DNA from: Treponema sp.
GTDB lineage: Bacteria > Spirochaetota > Spirochaetia > Treponematales > Treponemataceae
Reading direction: 5' to 3'
Assembly (NCBI GenBank): GCA_016292805.1
Contig: JAEDFM010000054.1
Location: forward strand, 1 to 11,025
DNA length: 11,025 nucleotides
Shown here: piece by piece, positions 1-6,965 of the stretch
Numbering within the stretch: the stretch's first letter is position 1
Layout of the letters: every line of letters starts with the position of its first letter
The notes under the pieces: model-generated
What the model saw: only the letters and a program-made list of their open reading frames with translations
The model's database searches: none
What the model was told of the DNA's origin: nothing
Made by a program: the position numbers and the translations under genes

Positions 1-39
1 GTTTACGACCGAACCCTCGATTCTGCAAACCTGGTGGCA

Positions 40-525
40 CTACATATTGTCTAATGGATCTGCACATTGTGGAGTAATCAGCACCGCATCTATACCAAGT
101 GCCGCCGCCGAACGGAAAATTGCGCCAACATTAGAAGCGTCAGCTATGTTTTCCAGAATCGCTACACGGTGGGCACCGGCAATGGCCTGTTCCAGAGAAT
201 CAGGTTCTTTGCGTTTAAGGGCACATAAAACTCCCCGGGTAAGTTTGTAACCGGTAAGTTGTTCTAAAACGGAGCGGGGAGCTGTGTATACTGGAAGATT
301 TGGACAACGCTGAATAAGGAAGGCGGCATCGCCGGTAATGTGCTTTTCTTCCATAAGCATGGAGATTGGTTCGTAGCCGGCATTAAGAGCGCGTTCAATA
401 ACCTTTGGACTTTCGGCAATAAAAAAACCGCCCTGCTTTTCGTAAGCATTACGAAGCTCCCGCTCAGTAAGATTTGCGAAAATATCAGGGCCGGCTTGGT
501 TTAAATCTGTAACCTGGATAATCAT
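40..525 (-). CDS. TrmH/SpoU-family RNA methyltransferase, truncated N-terminal part (likely pseudogene)
   Basis: This frame encodes 161 residues. The N-terminal half (ERELRNAYEKQGGFFIAESPKVIERAL, seen as two shorter stretches) resembles the substrate-binding domain of SpoU/TrmH 2'-O-ribose methyltransferases. Around residues 118-158 it has the first conserved block of the knotted domain, with ILENIADASNVGAIFRSAAA and TPQCADPL. The frame then stops at TAG (40-42), directly after DPLDNM. The rest of the trefoil-knot SAM-binding domain (GSE..GL and the SLN region) is missing, so the product as written should be inactive. The 14 same-frame codons beyond the TAG, up to the window edge, weakly resemble the expected RxSMGSVF block, so a decayed or mis-assembled full gene is possible. 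The ATG at 525 directly follows the stop codon of the PqqD-like gene (TAAATG), so it is translationally coupled as the last gene of this operon. The family is clear; the specific target RNA is unknown. Confidence 0.75.
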   Translation of the reverse strand: MIIQVTDLNQAGPDIFANLTERELRNAYEKQGGFFIAESPKVIERALNAGYEPISMLMEEKHITGDAAFLIQRCPNLPVYTAPRSVLEQLTGYKLTRGVLCALKRKEPDSLEQAIAGAHRVAILENIADASNVGAIFRSAAALGIDAVLITPQCADPLDNM

Positions 526-882
526 TTATTTTGTAGGTTCCTTGTATTCAATAAAGTTATATTGTTTTAACATATTAAAATACATGGAAATTCTTGGATA
601 GAGGGGTTCGGCTTTTTCGCCAAACTTTTCATGCAGAATATCTGCAATCTCTTTAATTGTCCTTTGGCCATCAATCTGCTGCCAGATAAAGCTTCCAAAT
701 TCTTCAAGATGAACCTGGGAAAAACGAGGCTTTCCAAAAAGCTTCTGGGCAACAAAATTAAATGGTCCTTTGTTTTCTACAAAAATAGTTACCACAGCAT
801 CATCACTGATTTCTACACGAAACTTAGTTGAATGCTGTGGAACAAAATCCAGAAGATTAGGATTCTGTTTTTTATTTTTCAT
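526..882 (-). CDS. PqqD-like family protein (118 aa)
   Basis: This is a small soluble protein with the pattern of the PqqD superfamily, which forms winged-helix-like peptide-binding domains. In PQQ and other RiPP pathways, PqqD proteins present precursor peptides to radical SAM enzymes. The sequence shows a short β-rich N-terminal half (VTIFVENKGPFNFVAQKLF), then the conserved HLEEFGSFIWQQIDGQRTIKEI segment (split here: HLEEFGSFIW and QIDGQRTIKEI) and the FGEKAEPLYPRI helix. I chose the ATG at 882 rather than the longer frame to 918, because the extra 12 residues lie entirely inside the upstream transporter gene and do not fit the family. The chosen start overlaps the transporter stop by 11 bp, and its own stop abuts the methyltransferase ATG. 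No radical SAM partner or precursor peptide is visible nearby, so its role is unassigned. The family call is fairly confident. Confidence 0.78.
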   Translation of the reverse strand: MKNKKQNPNLLDFVPQHSTKFRVEISDDAVVTIFVENKGPFNFVAQKLFGKPRFSQVHLEEFGSFIWQQIDGQRTIKEIADILHEKFGEKAEPLYPRISMYFNMLKQYNFIEYKEPTK

Positions 883-2773
883 TTTTCTTTGGAATTGCAA
901 ATTTAACCATAAGAGCAAGTAAAACTACGAAGAGAACAAGTGCTCCAATATTTCCTACGATTGGAGAAATAAAGCGGGAAATATTAATCTTATCTGCTAC
1001 ACCTGCAACTGTAAAAATTGCAAGAAGAATACCAATAATACCTTCACCGGCAATTAAACCTGAGCTGAAGAGCACACCAGAAGAACTCTCGCTTTCTGCA
1101 GATTTGAATTTCTTATCCATAATCATGCGAAGAATACCACCAGCAAAAATTGGAGTTGTTAATTCAAGTGGAAGGTAAATACCAATTGCAACTGCAAGTG
1201 ATGGAAGACCAAGGATTTCAAAGATAACTGTAATTGCAGCACCAATGAATACAAAGTTCCATGGAAGGTTTCCATTCATTACGCCTTCTGTAACAAGCTT
1301 CATTAAAGTTGCCTGAGGAGCAGAAAGTTCTGCAGAACCGAATCCCCATGCTTTGTCTAAAAGAACAAGTACGCCACCAATTGTTAATGCAGAAACAACT
1401 GCACCAATCAATTCACCGTACTGCTGTTTTTTAGGAGTAGCACCAAGTAAAAAACCAGTCTTCAAGTCCTGAGAAGTATCACCAGCAATTGCAGCAATAA
1501 TACAAATAATAGAACCAATTGTAATTGCACTTACCATTCCGTGTGAACCTGTATCACCAGAAACTTTAAGAATAATTGTAGAAATTAACAATGTAGCAAT
1601 TGCCATACCAGATACTGGGTTGTTAGAAGAACCAACAAGACCAACCATCTTAGATGAAACTGTTGCAAAGAAGAATCCGAATATTACAATCAACAATGCA
1701 GAAATAAAACCTGCCTGAATTGGTGGTAAGAGCCAGATTAAAACAGCTGTTACAGCAATACAAATTAAAACAAATTTTGAGCTTAAATCTAAAGAAGTTC
1801 TTTCGTTTGTAGTTGCAGCTTTAGAACCTTTAAGATCTTTCATTGCACTTACGAAAGTTTTAATAATTGTTGGAAGTGATTTAATAAGGCTGATAATACC
1901 AGCAGCAGCTAAAGCACCAGCACCAACATAGCGAATGAATTTAGACCAGATTGCACTGGCACCACCGGCAGCGTAAAGCTCTGCAACTGAACAGTCAGCT
2001 GGGAATAAAACAGAACTACCGCCAAAAAGAACAATTGCTGGAATCAAAACGAACCATGCCAAAAGTCCACCAGAGAAAAGGTAAGAAGAAATTTTAAATC
2101 CACAGATATATCCAACAGCTGTAATTGCAGGATAGATTTCTGTAGAAAATTCTGTCTTAAGGTGTTTCAAAGGTGCGGCAACTGCACCAGGAACAAGATG
2201 AATGCCATCAATAATAAATTTGAATAAAGCAGAAATTCCTAAACCTGAGAAAATAGCTTTTGCATTGTCACCTTTAGTTTCACCAGCTAAAAGAACTTCA
2301 GCACAAGCCTGAGCTTCTGGGTAAGGAAGAGTTCCATGTTCCTGAACAATAATTGAATTGCGGAGTGGAACCATAAAAAGTACACCAAGAATTCCACCGG
2401 CAAGTGAAATCAAAGTGATTGTTAAGAAAGTTGGTGCGTTTGGAAGAATTCCTTCGCGAGCCCACAAGAACAAAGCTGGCATTGTAAAGATTGCACCAGC
2501 TGCCAATGATTCACCTGCGGAACCAATTGTCTGAACCATGTTACTTTCAAGAATTGAATTTTTTTTAAGAATAACTCTGGTTACGCCCATAGCAATTACA
2601 GCTGCTGGGATTGAAGCGGATACTGTCATTCCTACCCGAAGTCCTAGGTATGCATTTGCAGCACCAAAAACTACAGCAAGAATAATACCAGTAATAATGG
2701 ATGTGATTGTAAATTCCGGAGTAACTTTTTCAGCCGGAATATAAGGTTTAAATTCGGTGGATTCGTTTGCCAT
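872..2773 (-). CDS. OPT-family oligopeptide transporter (633 aa)
   Basis: This is an integral inner-membrane protein with about 15-16 hydrophobic segments and the signatures of bacterial OPT transporters, which are proton-coupled importers of small peptides or metal chelates. Near residues 35-50 it carries GAANAYLGLRVGMTVSASIP. Further on come SNMVQTIGSAGESLAAGAIF, the family motif GTLPYPEAQACAEVLLAGE (about 165-185), and near the C-terminus GGILRMIMDKKF followed by SGLIAGEGIIGILLAI. The length is usual for bacterial members. The start at 2773 (MANESTEF) is supported by AGGAG seven nt upstream (CTCCT at 2781-2785 on the plus strand). The longer frame to 2860 would run into the divergent gene and is not needed. 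It is the first gene of a three-gene operon and probably uses the TATAAT at 2813-2808. The substrate cannot be deduced. Confidence 0.92.
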   Translation of the reverse strand: MANESTEFKPYIPAEKVTPEFTITSIITGIILAVVFGAANAYLGLRVGMTVSASIPAAVIAMGVTRVILKKNSILESNMVQTIGSAGESLAAGAIFTMPALFLWAREGILPNAPTFLTITLISLAGGILGVLFMVPLRNSIIVQEHGTLPYPEAQACAEVLLAGETKGDNAKAIFSGLGISALFKFIIDGIHLVPGAVAAPLKHLKTEFSTEIYPAITAVGYICGFKISSYLFSGGLLAWFVLIPAIVLFGGSSVLFPADCSVAELYAAGGASAIWSKFIRYVGAGALAAAGIISLIKSLPTIIKTFVSAMKDLKGSKAATTNERTSLDLSSKFVLICIAVTAVLIWLLPPIQAGFISALLIVIFGFFFATVSSKMVGLVGSSNNPVSGMAIATLLISTIILKVSGDTGSHGMVSAITIGSIICIIAAIAGDTSQDLKTGFLLGATPKKQQYGELIGAVVSALTIGGVLVLLDKAWGFGSAELSAPQATLMKLVTEGVMNGNLPWNFVFIGAAITVIFEILGLPSLAVAIGIYLPLELTTPIFAGGILRMIMDKKFKSAESESSSGVLFSSGLIAGEGIIGILLAIFTVAGVADKINISRFISPIVGNIGALVLFVVLLALMVKFAIPKKNEK

Positions 2774-2837
2774 CAAATAACTCCTGTAAAATTTTTTAGG
2801 GATATTAATTATATCATAATTAGCGTAAAATAGTGGT
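2774..2837. promoter_or_regulatory. Divergent promoter region with a 17-bp dyad
   Basis: These 64 bp separate the minus-strand transporter operon from the plus-strand TatD-like gene. They contain a perfect inverted repeat, TAATTAT-ATC-ATAATTA, at 2806-2822. On the minus strand the dyad includes TATAAT (2813-2808), a good -10 for the transporter operon, giving a leader of about 28 nt with AGGAG. On the plus strand TAAAAT (2826-2831) lies 6 nt before the ATG at 2838. No good -35 is seen for either direction. The dyad could be an operator acting on both units, but its extreme AT content means it may also be incidental. Confidence 0.45.
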
Positions 2838-3731
2838 ATGTATTCAGATTCGTTATTCAATTTCTATAAACTCACAGAAGACCAGGGGTTAGATGCTGGT
2901 GCAGAGTTGCTTTTAAATTTTGCAGCACAAAAACCTTTTTATGGTATGGATTGTGGAATTCGTGGTGATGATATTTGGGCTCGTGCAGACCGTTATCGTG
3001 CTTGTATAGATTTATTTGCAGAAGAAGATGAAGATAAGAAGAATACCATTCGCAATTCAATTTACTTTTGTGCTGGAATTATGCCAGATTCCGATTCTGT
3101 AGAAAATCGGTTTGAAGCAGTAGAAAATCTTGAACGAACAATTATTGATTTTAAAGATTCTGATGAAGATTTTGGTGAGCACCTGGTTGCTATAGGAACT
3201 TGTGGAATTGACCATGACTGGGATTCAGTGGAATATGAAGGTCGTGATCACGAATGGTTTGATAACAGCACAATCCGCGATGAAAGAGATTTGTTTGCTC
3301 TTCAGCTTACTCTTGGGAAAAAACTGGACATGCCTGTAGTTGTTCATTCCCGCCGTGGCTTTAATGAAACAGCTGATGTACTTAAAGCAGTAAAATGGAA
3401 CAGAGGTGTAATTCACGGATTTGCATATACACAGTCCGAACTGGAATTCTTTTTAGACTTGGGTTGGTACATTGGATTTAGCGGAACAGTAACTTACGGT
3501 GGAAAAAACAAATTTGCAGATATGGCAGATGTTGTTTCTTATGTTCCAAAAGACCGGATTTTAATAGAAACAGATTCACCTTACTACGCGCCGGTGCCAG
3601 TTAAAGGTGGAACAAATACTCCTGGCAACATCAGATACATTTATGAATATATTGCTGCTAAACGAGGCATGACGATTCACCGTCTGTGCGAAACAGTAGA
3701 TAAAAACTTTGAAAAATTATTTTTAAAATAG
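2838..3731 (+). CDS. TatD-family hydrolase-like protein with degenerate metal site (297 aa)
   Basis: The overall pattern is that of TatD/YcfH/YjjV metal-dependent nucleases of the amidohydrolase superfamily. It shows PVVVHSRRGF (H170), GVIHGFAYTQSELEFFLDLG (H193) followed by YIGFSGTVTYG, and ILIETDSPYYAP (D246). Other expected ligands are replaced. The N-terminal HxH, normally in a block like SDTHFHF, reads SDSLFNF (L6 and N8). The metal-bridging glutamate of the GExGLD block is T121 in AIGTCGIDHDW. Three of the six usual metal ligands are therefore missing, while the frame, length and fold motifs remain intact. It may bind one metal, or act as a non-catalytic paralogue. There is no Shine-Dalgarno; TAAAAT lies 6 nt before the ATG, suggesting a leaderless start. 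It is followed after 12 bp by nfo, and the nfo ribosome site overlaps its stop codon, so the two are probably cotranscribed with a DNA-repair theme. Confident on family, not on activity. Confidence 0.85.
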   Translation: MYSDSLFNFYKLTEDQGLDAGAELLLNFAAQKPFYGMDCGIRGDDIWARADRYRACIDLFAEEDEDKKNTIRNSIYFCAGIMPDSDSVENRFEAVENLERTIIDFKDSDEDFGEHLVAIGTCGIDHDWDSVEYEGRDHEWFDNSTIRDERDLFALQLTLGKKLDMPVVVHSRRGFNETADVLKAVKWNRGVIHGFAYTQSELEFFLDLGWYIGFSGTVTYGGKNKFADMADVVSYVPKDRILIETDSPYYAPVPVKGGTNTPGNIRYIYEYIAAKRGMTIHRLCETVDKNFEKLFLK

Positions 3732-3743
3732 AGGCTTACTTTT

Positions 3744-4571
3744 ATGATTTACATCGGAAATCATCTTTCATCAACAAAAGGTTTTCTGGCAATGGGAAAA
3801 GCTGCCACAGAATTAGGCGGAACTACATTTGCATTTTTTACTCGTAATCCTCGCGGTGGTGCGGCAAAGGAAATTGATCCAGCAGATGCACAGGCTTTGA
3901 ACGAATATCTTGCTGCTAATGGTTTTGGAAAACTTGTTGCTCACGGTCCTTACACAATGAATCTTTGTTCTGATAAAATGGATATCCGTGAGTTTGCTAA
4001 AAATGCTCTGGCAGATGATTTACGCCGCATGGAAGCAACACCAAATCAATATTACAATTTTCATCCAGGTTCACATGTGGGCCAGGGTGCAGAAGAAACA
4101 ATTCCTGTAATTGCAGCAGCTTTGAATGAAGCTATGTTTGAAGGAATGACAACAACTGTTCTTCTTGAAACTATGGCTGGGAAAGGAACAGAAGTTGGCC
4201 GCACTTTTGAAGAAGTAAAAGCCATTATGGATTTAGTAAAAGATAAAGCTCATCTTGGAGTTTGTCTTGATACCTGTCATGTTTGGGACGGTGGATACGA
4301 TATTTCAGATTTTGACAAAGTGCTTGATGAATTTGACCGTGTAATTGGATTAGAAAATTTAAAAGCAATTCACTTAAACGACAGTATGAATGATTGTGGA
4401 GCCCACAAGGACCGCCACGAAAAATTAGGCAAAGGTCATATTGGCGAAGCCATCCTTAAAGCAGTTGTTCAAAATCCTCGTGTTCAGGGGTTACCTTTTA
4501 TTCTTGAAACTCCAAATGACGATGCAGGATACAAAGCAGAAATTGCTGCAGTAAAGAGCTGGATGAAATAA
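3744..4571 (+). CDS. nfo: Endonuclease IV (AP endonuclease, 275 aa)
   Basis: This enzyme cleaves DNA 5' of abasic sites in base excision repair, using a three-zinc cluster in an AP_endonuc_2 TIM barrel, in the cytoplasm. All nine expected zinc ligands can be placed: H67 (AHGPYTMNLCS), H107 (NFHPGSH), E142 (LLETMAGKGTEVG), D176 and H179 (GVCLDTCHVWD), H210 (AIHLND), D223 and H225 (HKDRHEKLGKGHIG) and E255 (ILETPNDD). The length matches the bacterial family. The start has GAGG nine nt upstream at 3731-3734, overlapping the stop codon of the preceding TatD-like gene, which indicates an operon. A hairpin terminator follows 15 bp after the stop. The identification is secure. Confidence 0.96.
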   Translation: MIYIGNHLSSTKGFLAMGKAATELGGTTFAFFTRNPRGGAAKEIDPADAQALNEYLAANGFGKLVAHGPYTMNLCSDKMDIREFAKNALADDLRRMEATPNQYYNFHPGSHVGQGAEETIPVIAAALNEAMFEGMTTTVLLETMAGKGTEVGRTFEEVKAIMDLVKDKAHLGVCLDTCHVWDGGYDISDFDKVLDEFDRVIGLENLKAIHLNDSMNDCGAHKDRHEKLGKGHIGEAILKAVVQNPRVQGLPFILETPNDDAGYKAEIAAVKSWMK

Positions 4572-4586
4572 GGAAGAAGTATTTGC

Positions 4587-4608
4587 GTGGGCAGGTGTCC
4601 ACCTTTTT
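4587..4608 (+). terminator. Rho-independent terminator after nfo
   Basis: The stem GTGGGC (4587-4592) pairs with GTCCAC (4597-4602) around an AGGT loop, with one G·U pair. Five T residues follow at 4604-4608. It ends the TatD-like/nfo unit and isolates the downstream xylanase operon. Confidence 0.65.
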
Positions 4609-4678
4609 ATAAAATTCATACTATTTTAAGATACTTTTTTCATATTTTAATTTTTATATTTTTTATATTCTTATACCT
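4609..4678 (+). promoter_or_regulatory. AT-rich promoter region of the GH10-GH8 operon
   Basis: This is a very T-rich stretch upstream of the xylanase ATG. TATATT at 4664-4669 is a plausible -10 lying 9 nt before the ATG, which would leave a leader of only a few nt. No convincing -35 and no Shine-Dalgarno are visible (the last bases are TTATACCT). Several other TA-rich hexamers exist, so the exact promoter is uncertain. Confidence 0.35.
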
Positions 4679-5689
4679 ATGGATAAACAATTATATAAAT
4701 CTTATGAAGGTTCATTTCGTGTTGGAGCTGCAGTAAGTGGCTTGTTTTATGATGAAGAAAGCTTTGCTGCAAAGCATTTTAATATTGTAGTTGCTGAAAA
4801 TGATACAAAAATGGAAAATATGTTTCCTGAACCAGATACATATAATTTTTCTGCTGCTGATAAATTCATTGCTATGGCAAAGGCTAATGGTCAGGATATT
4901 CGCTGGCATACTTTGGTTTGGCACAATCAGTCACCAGATTGGATTTTTAAAGATGCTGATGGAAACAAAGTTTCTAAGCAAGTTTTGAATCAGCGGCTTA
5001 AGGATTATATTTTTACAATTGGTAACCGTTATTCAAAAGATGTTTGTTCTGTTGATGTTGTAAACGAATGTATCTCTGATAAAACCTTTAAGCTTCGTGA
5101 TGGAACTGAACGTTCACAGTGGTTTGATATTCTTGGCCCGGAATATATTGACAATGCTTTTCGTTGGGCAAAAGAAGCATTCCCAAATGCCAGTCTTGTA
5201 ATTAACGATTACAATCTGGAAATGATTCCAGGTAAGCGACAGGGAATGTATGACCTGGTAAAGGGAATGCTGGAACGGGGAGTGCCTGTTGATACTGTTG
5301 GACTTCAGATGCACATCAATCAGGAGTATCCACCTGTAAGCATGATTGAAGAAACTATCCAGATGTTTGGAAGTCTTGGTGTAAATGTTATTGTTACAGA
5401 AATGGATATTTCTGTTTACCAGGATTTTAAAGATGGTAAGGAACAGTTCCAGGATAAAAAGGAATTTACACCGGAACTTATGGAAGCTCAGGGTAAACGC
5501 TACAAAGAAATTTTTGAATGCTTTGAGCGCCAGGCAAAAGCTGGAATTTTAAAAGATGTTTTGCTTTGGGGAATTACTGACCGCTTTACATGGAAGAATG
5601 ATTTCCCTGTTCCTGGTCGAGGGGACGCACCTCTTTTGTTTGATAAGGAAGGAAAAGAAAAACCTGCATTTTATGCATTGTTGAAATAG
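4679..5689 (+). CDS. GH10 endo-1,4-β-xylanase, cytoplasmic type (336 aa)
   Basis: This is a single-domain GH10 TIM barrel that hydrolyses internal β-1,4-xylosidic bonds. Visible motifs are AENDTKMENMFPEPDTYNF, the substrate-site block IRWHTLVWHNQSPDW, DVVNECISD with acid/base E130, INDYNLE, GLQMHI, and VIVTEMDI with nucleophile E241. Near the end come LLWGITDRFTW and PLLFDKEGKEKPAFYALLK. The tryptophan usually preceding DVVNE is V125 here, a mild oddity. There is no signal peptide, linker or binding module, so it resembles intracellular xylanases that act on imported xylo-oligosaccharides. The start at 4679 gives a natural N-terminus but has no Shine-Dalgarno. The GH8 gene follows after 12 bp, and its AGGAG overlaps this stop codon, so the two form an operon for xylo-oligosaccharide breakdown. 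Confidence 0.94.
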   Translation: MDKQLYKSYEGSFRVGAAVSGLFYDEESFAAKHFNIVVAENDTKMENMFPEPDTYNFSAADKFIAMAKANGQDIRWHTLVWHNQSPDWIFKDADGNKVSKQVLNQRLKDYIFTIGNRYSKDVCSVDVVNECISDKTFKLRDGTERSQWFDILGPEYIDNAFRWAKEAFPNASLVINDYNLEMIPGKRQGMYDLVKGMLERGVPVDTVGLQMHINQEYPPVSMIEETIQMFGSLGVNVIVTEMDISVYQDFKDGKEQFQDKKEFTPELMEAQGKRYKEIFECFERQAKAGILKDVLLWGITDRFTWKNDFPVPGRGDAPLLFDKEGKEKPAFYALLK

Positions 5690-5701
5690 GAGAGTCTGAA
5701 T

Positions 5702-6811
5702 ATGAAAAATACATTTCTGGAATATGGTTATTCAAAAGAAGAAATTGAAATTCGTGTAAACAAAACTTTTGATGAAATTTTTGAAGGCATGAATCGTTTC
5801 TATTTTGAAGGCTTGCACGATACTGGTTATTTTATGGATACAGGAAACTGTGATGCCAGAACTGAAGGCATGTCATACGGAATGATGATGTGCGTTATGA
5901 TGGACAAAAAAGAATACTTTGACCGCATGTGGAAATTCTCTCAGGAATTTATGTACATGAATGAAGGCTGGTTAAAAGGTTACTTTGCTTGGTCAGTTGC
6001 TCCTGATGGAAAAAAGAATGCCTTTGGTCCAGCTCCAGACGGCGAAGAATTTTATGCAATGGCACTTTTCCTTGCCGGAAAAAAATGGGGCGATGGAGAA
6101 GGCATTTACAACTACACAGCCTGGGCCCGCAAAATTTTGAAAACTTGTTTACATCATCCTTCAAATATGTGGGAACCTGAATCTGCTTTGATTCGTTTTG
6201 TTCCTGGATGCGGATTCAGTGATCCTTCTTACCACCTTATGCACTTCTATCACTACTTTGCAAAATGGGCTGACGAATGCGATCGTCCATTCTGGAAGCG
6301 TGCAGAAGAAGCAAGTCGTGCTTACCTGGTAAAAGCCTGCCATCCAAAAACAGGTATGAACCCTGAATATGGAAACTTTGATGGAACTCCAAATCCATAC
6401 GGACCTCCAGAAAATCACGGAGACTTTTACAGCGATGCTTACCGTACAGGTGCCAACATTGGTCTTGATGTTTTGTGGCACGGAGCAAATCCAGAGTTTG
6501 CTAAAATTGCAGACAATCTTATTAACTTCTTTGTTGATATTCCAACAGAAGATTTTATGAAATACAAAATTGACGGAACAGTTTGCGTTGATGAAAAAGG
6601 CAATCCAGAAAAAGCTCTTCATCCAATTGCATTGCTTGCAACATTGGCTCAGACAACTTTGGCTTGTTCTCCTTCCAACCGCAGCAACGCAGAAAAAATC
6701 ATCCGCCGTTTCTGGGAAACTCCACTGCGTACAGGTGAACGCCGTTACTACGACAACTGCCTGTACCTGTTTGCAATGCTTGCCTTAAGCGGAAAATACA
6801 AACCAGAATAA
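5702..6811 (+). CDS. GH8 reducing-end xylose-releasing exo-oligoxylanase (Rex type, 369 aa)
   Basis: This is an inverting GH8 (α/α)6-barrel enzyme. The pattern matches Rex enzymes (EC 3.2.1.156), which release xylose from the reducing end of xylo-oligosaccharides. The acid is E55 in DARTEGMSYGMM, D113 lies in APDGEEFYAMALF, and the base is D245 in FYSDAYRTGANIGLD. The motif L306-H307-P308 (KALHPIALLA) corresponds to the Leu-His-Pro loop that, as I recall from the Bacillus Rex structure, blocks the cleft beyond +1 and makes the enzyme exo-acting. The spacing of these residues fits that enzyme with a near-constant offset. There is no signal peptide, so it is likely cytoplasmic. AGGAGAG lies 7 nt before the ATG and overlaps the GH10 stop. 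The GH10 partner would supply its substrates. The gene is followed without a gap, in the same frame, by a nitrilase-family scar. Confidence 0.92.
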   Translation: MKNTFLEYGYSKEEIEIRVNKTFDEIFEGMNRFYFEGLHDTGYFMDTGNCDARTEGMSYGMMMCVMMDKKEYFDRMWKFSQEFMYMNEGWLKGYFAWSVAPDGKKNAFGPAPDGEEFYAMALFLAGKKWGDGEGIYNYTAWARKILKTCLHHPSNMWEPESALIRFVPGCGFSDPSYHLMHFYHYFAKWADECDRPFWKRAEEASRAYLVKACHPKTGMNPEYGNFDGTPNPYGPPENHGDFYSDAYRTGANIGLDVLWHGANPEFAKIADNLINFFVDIPTEDFMKYKIDGTVCVDEKGNPEKALHPIALLATLAQTTLACSPSNRSNAEKIIRRFWETPLRTGERRYYDNCLYLFAMLALSGKYKPE

Positions 6812-6961
6812 TCTAATCTGGATGAAAAAATTTACAACACCTCTTATGTTTTTGACAGGAATGGAAATCAGATTACAACTTTTGATACTGATTTTGAAAA
6901 AATAAATCAGGTTCGCCAGCAGGTGCCTTTAATTTCTGCAAAGCGAACTGATTTGTATTAG
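6812..6961 (+). pseudogene. Scar of a carbon-nitrogen hydrolase (nitrilase-family) gene with internal deletion
   Basis: Directly after the GH8 stop, and in the same frame, 49 codons without a start run to TAG at 6959-6961. They join two pieces of the nitrilase/ω-amidase superfamily. IYNTSYVFDRNGNQI (6830-6874) matches the N-terminal-third segment that normally leads to the catalytic lysine block. INQVRQQVPLISAKRTDLY (6902-6958) matches the C-terminal end (DxxxVxxVRxxxPxxxxRxxDLY). The middle, including the catalytic Lys and Cys and most of the fold, is absent, as is everything before the first segment. This is a relic left by deletion, not a functional gene. The family call rests on recognising both motifs; the original substrate is unknown. 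Confidence 0.65.
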
Positions 6962-6965
6962 GTGA

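Noticed and set aside
1..31. GTTT...AAAC-ended 30-mer at the window edge, possible CRISPR repeat
   Set aside because: Only one copy is present, with no spacer-repeat pattern, and the same bases can be read as a decayed continuation of the methyltransferase frame.
6161..6622. 153-codon minus-strand ORF inside GH8
   Set aside because: It is antisense to the clearly conserved GH8 catalytic region, rich in Cys, Phe and Trp without motifs: a shadow frame.
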